From Noviherbaspirillum malthae (GTDB lineage Bacteria; Pseudomonadota; Gammaproteobacteria; Burkholderiales; Burkholderiaceae_D), in NCBI RefSeq assembly GCF_015352985.1, contig NZ_JACYXF010000009.1, forward strand, positions 1-64,000: DNA of 64,000 nucleotides. The letters run 5' to 3'. Each line of letters opens with the position of its first letter. The first letter of the stretch is position 1. This document shows positions 59,575-64,000 of the stretch, piece after piece. The notes under the pieces were generated by a model. It made no database searches, had not been told where the DNA came from, and saw nothing but the letters and a program-made list of their open reading frames with translations. The position numbers and the translations under genes were made by a program.

Positions 59575-59850
59575 GAGTTGCGCGGCGCTACTACAAGTTA
59601 GGCTGTTATCTCCCTTCTCCCGCAGGCGGGAGAAGGGGCGGGGATGAGGGGGCTTGCAAAACCCTCGGAGGTTTCAGCAACTGCCCTCACCCCCACCCCC
59701 TCTCCCGCCTGCGGGAGAGGGGAGCCGTTCTCCGAGCTAAAAAACTTTAAACATCCGATACAGGATTGCGGCTCACCCCAAGGCATCAAAACAAGAAATG
59801 CCCGTACCAAAGCAGTTAAGATGCTTTAAATAAAATAGATGGAGACAACC
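59575..59850. other. Gap between pcaC and the liv transporter
   Basis: About 275 bp holding copy B of the dispersed inverted-repeat element (59611-59727), then an AT-rich leader (TTTAAATAAAATAGATGG) just before the liv operon. The AT-rich part could carry a promoter, but no clear -35/-10 pair stands out. Confidence 0.5.
59611..59727. repeat. Dispersed inverted-repeat element, copy B
   Basis: The left hairpin is CCCTTCTCCCGC-AG-GCGGGAGAAGGG (59612-59637), the right CCCCTCTCCCGC-CT-GCGGGAGAGGGG (59697-59722). Its reverse complement aligns with copy A (142-256) over the whole length, including parts of the core (CTCG/GAGAGGT-like and CCCCCTCATCCCC). The two copies are therefore homologous but inverted. 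It separates the pca and liv transcription units. Confidence 0.85.
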
Positions 59851-59886
59851 ATGCAGCATCCCGCGCTTCGCAGGTGGCGGTCATGA
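59851..59886 (+). CDS. 11-codon ORF overlapping the livH start
   Basis: ATG at 59851 follows a good GGAG site (59841-59844). The frame encodes MQHPALRRWRS and stops at TGA, which overlaps the livH ATG (ATGA). It could be a leader peptide that couples ribosomes onto livH, or the remnant start of a deleted substrate-binding-protein gene. Confidence 0.35.
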   Translation: MQHPALRRWRS

Positions 59887-60749
59887 TCGGCAATTTCATC
59901 GGCGTGCTCTTCGATGGCATCGCCTACGGCAGCCTGCTATTCCTCATCAGCGTCGGCCTGTCGGTCACGATGGGTCTGATGAACTTCGTCAACCTTGCCC
60001 ACGGCGCTTTCGCCATGCTCGGCGGCTACGTCAGCGTCACGCTGATGATGCGCATGGGCGTGCCGTTCCTGCTGTCGCTGCCGGTGGCCTTCATCGCCAG
60101 CGCCGCCGTCGGCTTCGTACTCGAACGCGTCCTCTACCGCCGCCTGTACAAGGCCAGTCACCTCGACCAGGTGCTGTTCTCGATCGGCCTGACCTTCATG
60201 GCGGTCGCCAGCGCCACCTACGTGTTCGGGCCGCAGCAGCAGCCGGTGGCCCTTCCTGATTTCCTGCGCGGACAGGTGTCGGTGCTTGGCCTGGATGTCG
60301 GCGCCTACCGGCTCTTCATGATCGCGGTGGTCATCGTGATCACGCTGGCGCTCGGCTACTTGATCGAGCGTACCCGCTTCGGCGCGCAGATCCGCGCCTC
60401 GGTCGACAACCAGGTCGCCTCGGCTGGCCTGGGCATCAACGTCAATCGCGTCTTCAGCCTGACCTTCGCGCTCGGTTCGGGCCTGGCGGGGCTGGGCGGC
60501 GGCCTCGGCATCGACGTGCTCGGGCTCGATCCGACCTTCCCGATCAAGTACATGGTGTACTTCCTGCTGGTGGTTGCCGTGGGCGGCGCCGGCACCATCA
60601 AGGGGCCGCTCTTGGCCGCGCTCATCCTTGGCGTGTTCGACGTAGCCGGAAAATACTACGTGCCGGCGATCGGCGCCTTCGTCATCTATGCATTGATGGT
60701 GATCCTGCTGCTCCTGTTTCCAACCGGCCTGCTCGGGAGGCGTTCATGA
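59883..60749 (+). CDS. livH: Branched-chain amino acid-type ABC transporter permease, LivH
   Basis: A 288-residue permease with about eight helices: MIGNFIGVLFDGIAYGSLLF, VGLSVTMGLMNFVNLAHGAF (the LivH-type loop) and TRFGAQIRASVDNQVASAGL (cytoplasmic EAA-like loop that contacts the ATPases). With LivM it forms the membrane channel. It begins at the ATG after AGGTGG and overlaps livM by four bases. Next to a pca cluster, the system may import an aromatic or short carboxylic acid rather than leucine; no substrate-binding gene is present to support either. Confidence 0.92.
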   Translation: MIGNFIGVLFDGIAYGSLLFLISVGLSVTMGLMNFVNLAHGAFAMLGGYVSVTLMMRMGVPFLLSLPVAFIASAAVGFVLERVLYRRLYKASHLDQVLFSIGLTFMAVASATYVFGPQQQPVALPDFLRGQVSVLGLDVGAYRLFMIAVVIVITLALGYLIERTRFGAQIRASVDNQVASAGLGINVNRVFSLTFALGSGLAGLGGGLGIDVLGLDPTFPIKYMVYFLLVVAVGGAGTIKGPLLAALILGVFDVAGKYYVPAIGAFVIYALMVILLLLFPTGLLGRRS

Positions 60750-61798
60750 AATCCGCAAGCGTGTCCACACCGTCCAACGCCGCGAAAGGCGCGCCGGCCA
60801 AGCCGGTCCAGCCGCTCAGGCATGCCTTGCCGAATGACCGCTGGAAGCCGCTGGAAATCGTGTTCTGGCTGCTGCCGGTTGCTGCCTACTTCCTCTTTCC
60901 CGATTATCTGGTGCTGGCCAGCCAGATCATGATCGTCGGCCTGTTCGCGGTGTCGCTCGACCTGATCCTGGGATATGCCGGCATTGTCTCGCTCGGCCAT
61001 GCGGCCTTCTTCGGGCTTGGCGCCTATGCTGCCGGCCTGCTGTCGGTGCATGGCTGGAGCGAGCCGGTCAGCGGCTTGCTGATCGCCGCCGCCGTATCGG
61101 GCCTGCTCGGCTTCCTGGCCAGCTTCCTGGTCGTGCGCGGCCAGGATCTGAGGCGCCTGATGGTCACCTTGGGCGTCGGCCTGATGCTGTTCGAGGCGGC
61201 CAACAAGGCAGCCTTCATCACCGGCGGCGTCGACGGCCTGTCGGGCGTATCGATGAACAAGCTCTTCGGCGTGTTCGAATTCGACCTCTACGGCAAGACC
61301 GCGTTCTGGTACAGCTTTGCCGTGCTGTTCATCGTGTTCGCATTGCTGCGCCGCCTGGTCAATTCGCCGTTCGGCCTGTCGCTGAAAGGCATACGCGAAG
61401 GCGCGCGCCGTATGCCGGCCATCGGCGCCGACGTCAACAGGCGGCTGACCGTCGCCTTCACCATAGGCGCCACCGTCGCCGGCATCGCCGGCGCACTGCT
61501 GGCGCAGACCACCCAGTTCGTCGGTCTCGATTCGCTGAGCTTCGCCCGCTCGGCCGAGCTCATGATCATGCTGGTGCTGGGCGGCACCGGCCGCCTGTAC
61601 GGCGCGTTGATCGGCGCCCTGGTGTTCATGCTGGCGCAGGACTATATCGCCGGGCTCAATCCGGCCTACTGGCAGTTCTGGATCGGCCTGCTTCTGATCG
61701 TGATCGTGCTGTTCGCGCGCGGCGGCATACTCGGCGGCGGCGAGCGGCTGCTGAACATGATCAGGGGCAGCAAGGCAGGCAAGGGAGGAGTGCAATGA
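60746..61798 (+). CDS. livM: Branched-chain amino acid-type ABC transporter permease, LivM
   Basis: A 350-residue permease, the second channel subunit. After a non-conserved 30-residue N-terminus (MKSASVSTPSNAAKGAPAKP), it has helices with VSLDLILGYAGIVSLGHAAF (the LivM signature) and SPFGLSLKGIREGARRMPAI. LAQTTQFVGLDSLSFARSAE follows. It overlaps livH and livG by four bases each (ATGA), so the cassette is translated as a unit. Confidence 0.94.
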   Translation: MKSASVSTPSNAAKGAPAKPVQPLRHALPNDRWKPLEIVFWLLPVAAYFLFPDYLVLASQIMIVGLFAVSLDLILGYAGIVSLGHAAFFGLGAYAAGLLSVHGWSEPVSGLLIAAAVSGLLGFLASFLVVRGQDLRRLMVTLGVGLMLFEAANKAAFITGGVDGLSGVSMNKLFGVFEFDLYGKTAFWYSFAVLFIVFALLRRLVNSPFGLSLKGIREGARRMPAIGADVNRRLTVAFTIGATVAGIAGALLAQTTQFVGLDSLSFARSAELMIMLVLGGTGRLYGALIGALVFMLAQDYIAGLNPAYWQFWIGLLLIVIVLFARGGILGGGERLLNMIRGSKAGKGGVQ

Positions 61799-62547
61799 AT
61801 ACCACGCTGCGTACCGAAGGCCTGTCCAAGCAGTGGGGGGCGTTCAAAGCCAACAGCGACATCAGCCTGAGCTTCACGCCGGGCGCGCGGCATGCGCTGA
61901 TCGGTCCAAACGGCGCCGGCAAGACCACCTTCATCAACCTGCTCACCGGCAGCCTTTCGCCCACTTCCGGCCGCGTATTCTTCGGCGATGACGACATCAC
62001 GTCCTTGCCCCAGCACCAGCGCGTCAAGCGCGGCATGACGCGCACCTTCCAGATCAACACGCTGTTCGCCGGCCTCACGGTTCTCGAATCGGTGATGCTG
62101 GCCATCTGCGAACGCGAGGGCAAGCACTTCGTCTGGACCAGGACGGTCGCGCAGCAGCATGCCCAGATCGAGGAGGCCATGGCGCTGCTGGCCATGCTCA
62201 AGCTCGAACGCGATGCCTCGACCGTCACGCGCAGCCTGCCTTACGGCAAGCAGAGGCTCGTGGAAATCGCGCTGGCGCTGGCAACGAAACCGAAAGTGCT
62301 GCTGCTCGACGAACCGGCCGCCGGCATACCGCAGGCCGAGAGCAAGGAATTGTTCGACGTCATCGCGAAGCTGCCGCGCGAAGTGACGATCCTGTTCATC
62401 GAGCACGACATGGGACTGGTGTTCCGTTTCGCCGAGCGCATCACGGTGCTGGTGGGAGGCAAGGTGCTTACCGAGGGCACGCCGGAAGAGATCGCGGCCG
62501 ATCCGCGCGTCAAGGAAGTGTATCTGGGGGAGGCCGAACATGCCTGA
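61795..62547 (+). CDS. livG: Branched-chain amino acid-type ABC transporter ATP-binding protein, LivG
   Basis: A 250-residue ATPase with Walker A GPNGAGKTTFINLLTGSL (about 38-55), Q-loop, a signature region written SLPYGKQRLVEIALALATKP (a variant of LSYG) and Walker B VLLLDEPAAGIPQAE. The H-loop is FIEHDMG. LivG-type subunits often lack a perfect LSGGQ. It overlaps livM upstream and livF downstream. Confidence 0.94.
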   Translation: MNTTLRTEGLSKQWGAFKANSDISLSFTPGARHALIGPNGAGKTTFINLLTGSLSPTSGRVFFGDDDITSLPQHQRVKRGMTRTFQINTLFAGLTVLESVMLAICEREGKHFVWTRTVAQQHAQIEEAMALLAMLKLERDASTVTRSLPYGKQRLVEIALALATKPKVLLLDEPAAGIPQAESKELFDVIAKLPREVTILFIEHDMGLVFRFAERITVLVGGKVLTEGTPEEIAADPRVKEVYLGEAEHA

Positions 62548-63241
62548 ACTGCTCGCGCTCGACAAGGTCACTGCCGGCTACGGCGAATCGGTGGTGCTCG
62601 AAGGCATCTCGCTCGCCATGCAGGAGGGGGACAGCCTGGCGCTGCTGGGCCGCAACGGTGTCGGCAAGACCAGCCTGCTGGTCACGCTGATGGGACTCAC
62701 GCGCCTGCACGGGGGCAGCATCCGCTGGCAGGGCAAGGACATCATGCGGATGTCAACCCATGAACGGGCGCATGCCGGGCTGGGATGGGTACCGCAGGAG
62801 CGTTACATGTTTCCTTCGCTGACGGTGGAGGAGCATTTGACGGTGGTGGCCCGCCCCGGTGAATGGGACGTGAAGAAGATCTACGAGATTTTCCCGCGCC
62901 TGCAGGAGCGCCGGGCCAACATGGGCAACCAGCTGTCGGGCGGCGAACAGCAGATGCTGGCGATCGCGCGGGCGCTGATGGTCAACCCGAAACTCCTGCT
63001 GCTGGACGAGCCGATGGAAGGCCTGGCGCCCATCATCGTGCAGGAACTGACGCGGGTGATTCGCGCCCTGGTCGTGGAGCGCGGCATGTCGGTGATCGTG
63101 GTGGAGCAGCATGCGCGGCTGGCGCTGTCGCTGACGAAGAAGGCCGTGGTGCTGGACCGCGGAAGGGTGGTGCACGAGTCCGACAGCGACAGCCTGATGC
63201 AGGATCCCGAAACGCTCAACCGTCTGGTGGCAGTGGCCTAG
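62540..63241 (+). CDS. livF: Branched-chain amino acid-type ABC transporter ATP-binding protein, LivF
   Basis: A 233-residue ATPase with Walker A GRNGVGKTSLLVTLMGLTRL, signature MGNQLSGGEQQMLAIARALM, Walker B LLLLDEPMEGLAPIIVQELT and the H-loop VVEQHA. It overlaps livG by eight bases and completes the livHMGF unit. Confidence 0.95.
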   Translation: MPELLALDKVTAGYGESVVLEGISLAMQEGDSLALLGRNGVGKTSLLVTLMGLTRLHGGSIRWQGKDIMRMSTHERAHAGLGWVPQERYMFPSLTVEEHLTVVARPGEWDVKKIYEIFPRLQERRANMGNQLSGGEQQMLAIARALMVNPKLLLLDEPMEGLAPIIVQELTRVIRALVVERGMSVIVVEQHARLALSLTKKAVVLDRGRVVHESDSDSLMQDPETLNRLVAVA

Positions 63242-63305
63242 TGCTGCCCGTCTGCATCGGCGGGAGGGGCCAGCACGCAAACAGGATGTGGTGGACAATA
63301 CGCGC

Positions 63306-64000
63306 ATGACAATTTCCCGCGAATCCACCCCAGGCCGCGTCAAGGCGGCCTCCCTGCCGCTTCTCGCCTTGACCATCTTCCTGGTCGGCATCAATCTGCG
63401 TCCCGCGCTGTCGGGTGTTGCACCGGTGCTGGCGGCGATCCGCGCCTCGACTGGACTGTCGGCGACCGGTGCCGGCGGCCTGACGACGCTGCCCGTGCTG
63501 TGCTTCGGCATCATCGCGCCGCTGGGTCCGCTGCTGGCCAGGCGCTATTCGGCCGAACGCACCATCCTGTTCGCCTTGCTGCTGCTGGCCGCCGGCATTG
63601 TGCTGCGCGGATTCTTCGGCCTGCCGGGCCTGTTCGCCGGTACCTTCCTCGCGGGCGCGAGCATCGGCGTGGCGATGGTGCTCCTGCCCAGCATCATCAA
63701 GCGCGATTTCGCCCATAACATCAGCTTCATCACCGGCCTCTATACGATGGCGCTGTCCCTGGGCGCGGCGGTGGCGGCGGGCGCTGCCGTTCCCCTGCAG
63801 CAGGCGGCAGGCGGCGAGTGGCGCGTATCGCTTGCCTTCTGGGCGCTGCCGGCGCTGCTCGGCGCGCTGGCGTGGCGCGCGCAGGGCATGCGCGGCGCTT
63901 CCGGGCCGCAGCAGAACCGCTACCGCGTCAGCGGCCTGAGCAGGAGCAGGGTGGCCTGGTATGTCTCCCTGTTCATGGGGCTGCAGTCGGTGCTGGCCTA
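63306..64000 (+). CDS. MFS transporter, CynX/NimT type (partial, runs off the window)
   Basis: The frame is open from the ATG at 63306 to the end of the window, 231 codons. It shows six or more helices and the group's typical opening: LALTIFLVGINLRPALSGVA, TTLPVLCFGIIAPLGPLLAR, GIVLRGFFGLPGLFAGTFLA, GASIGVAMVLLPSIIKRDFA. This resembles the cyanate/nitroimidazole (CynX/NimT) branch of the major facilitator superfamily. Substrate unknown. It follows livF by 64 bp and may be independent of it. Confidence 0.85.
   Translation, partial: MTISRESTPGRVKAASLPLLALTIFLVGINLRPALSGVAPVLAAIRASTGLSATGAGGLTTLPVLCFGIIAPLGPLLARRYSAERTILFALLLLAAGIVLRGFFGLPGLFAGTFLAGASIGVAMVLLPSIIKRDFAHNISFITGLYTMALSLGAAVAAGAAVPLQQAAGGEWRVSLAFWALPALLGALAWRAQGMRGASGPQQNRYRVSGLSRSRVAWYVSLFMGLQSVLA

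Overview
The window is about 64 kb of GC-rich, densely coded chromosome. The conserved rpsP-rimM-trmD-rplS block, a DUF3579 protein, a DmdC-type acyl-CoA dehydrogenase beside etfBA, and a PcaR-controlled beta-ketoadipate cluster joined to a Liv-type ABC transporter point to a betaproteobacterium of the order Burkholderiales. It is most likely a member of the Oxalobacteraceae (Herbaspirillum/Noviherbaspirillum/Collimonas-like). This placement comes from gene content and protein style, not from a database search. I see no tRNA, rRNA, insertion sequence, prophage or CRISPR array.

Layout. 1-3170: end of etfB, etfA and an acyl-CoA dehydrogenase (fatty-acid/acyl-CoA oxidation feeding ETF). 3314-4202: two small membrane or exported proteins. 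4348-6577: the ribosomal/tRNA-modification operon with a clear promoter and terminator. 6808-9333: a Nudix CoA pyrophosphatase, a CobD/CbiB-like membrane protein and a DUF3579 protein. 9553-13933: a CHASE-PAS-GGDEF-EAL protein with a degenerate GGDEF site, then fumC. 13944-20989: a LysR regulator divergent from a six-gene acyl-CoA operon (histidine phosphatase, SDR, PaaI thioesterase, ACAD10/11-like dehydrogenase, SDR, acyl-CoA ligase). 21268-23463: a gene-poor stretch with a GlsB/YeaQ stress protein, one or two small hypothetical proteins and a small helix-turn-helix-like protein. 23793-31048: a chemoreceptor, a tandem universal stress protein, a Mut7-C protein, a DUF938 methyltransferase and a MASE1-PAS-GGDEF-EAL protein.

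31329-47150 is the most distinctive part. A two-partner secretion pair (TpsB transporter, 1827-residue TpsA adhesin) is followed by an overlapping gene for an exported FecR-domain protein. Next come an orphan GAF-GspE/PilB ATPase, a metallo-beta-lactamase-fold cyclic-nucleotide phosphodiesterase, a GAF-HD-GYP c-di-GMP phosphodiesterase and a CHASE2 class III adenylate cyclase. The TpsA passenger is cysteine-free until its C-terminal part, where sixteen tandem 19-residue units carry two cysteines each (32 in all). The units also alternate in type, giving a 38-residue higher-order period. A surface fibre, a FecR-domain protein and enzymes that make and destroy second messengers thus sit together. 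I read this as a candidate surface-sensing/adhesion island, by inference.

47290-53210: a glycine-zipper lipoprotein, a glycosyltransferase, an exported intradiol-dioxygenase-like protein, HU and a hybrid histidine kinase. 53276-59574: pcaR divergent from pcaIJ-pcaF-pcaB-pcaD-pcaC, with two PcaR-like palindromes in the intergenic region; pcaGH and pcaK are not here. 59883-63241: livH-livM-livG-livF without a substrate-binding protein gene, preceded by an 11-codon ORF coupled to livH. The window ends inside an MFS transporter of the CynX/NimT type. Two copies of a 115-bp inverted-repeat element, in opposite orientations, lie in the etfB-etfA and pcaC-livH gaps.
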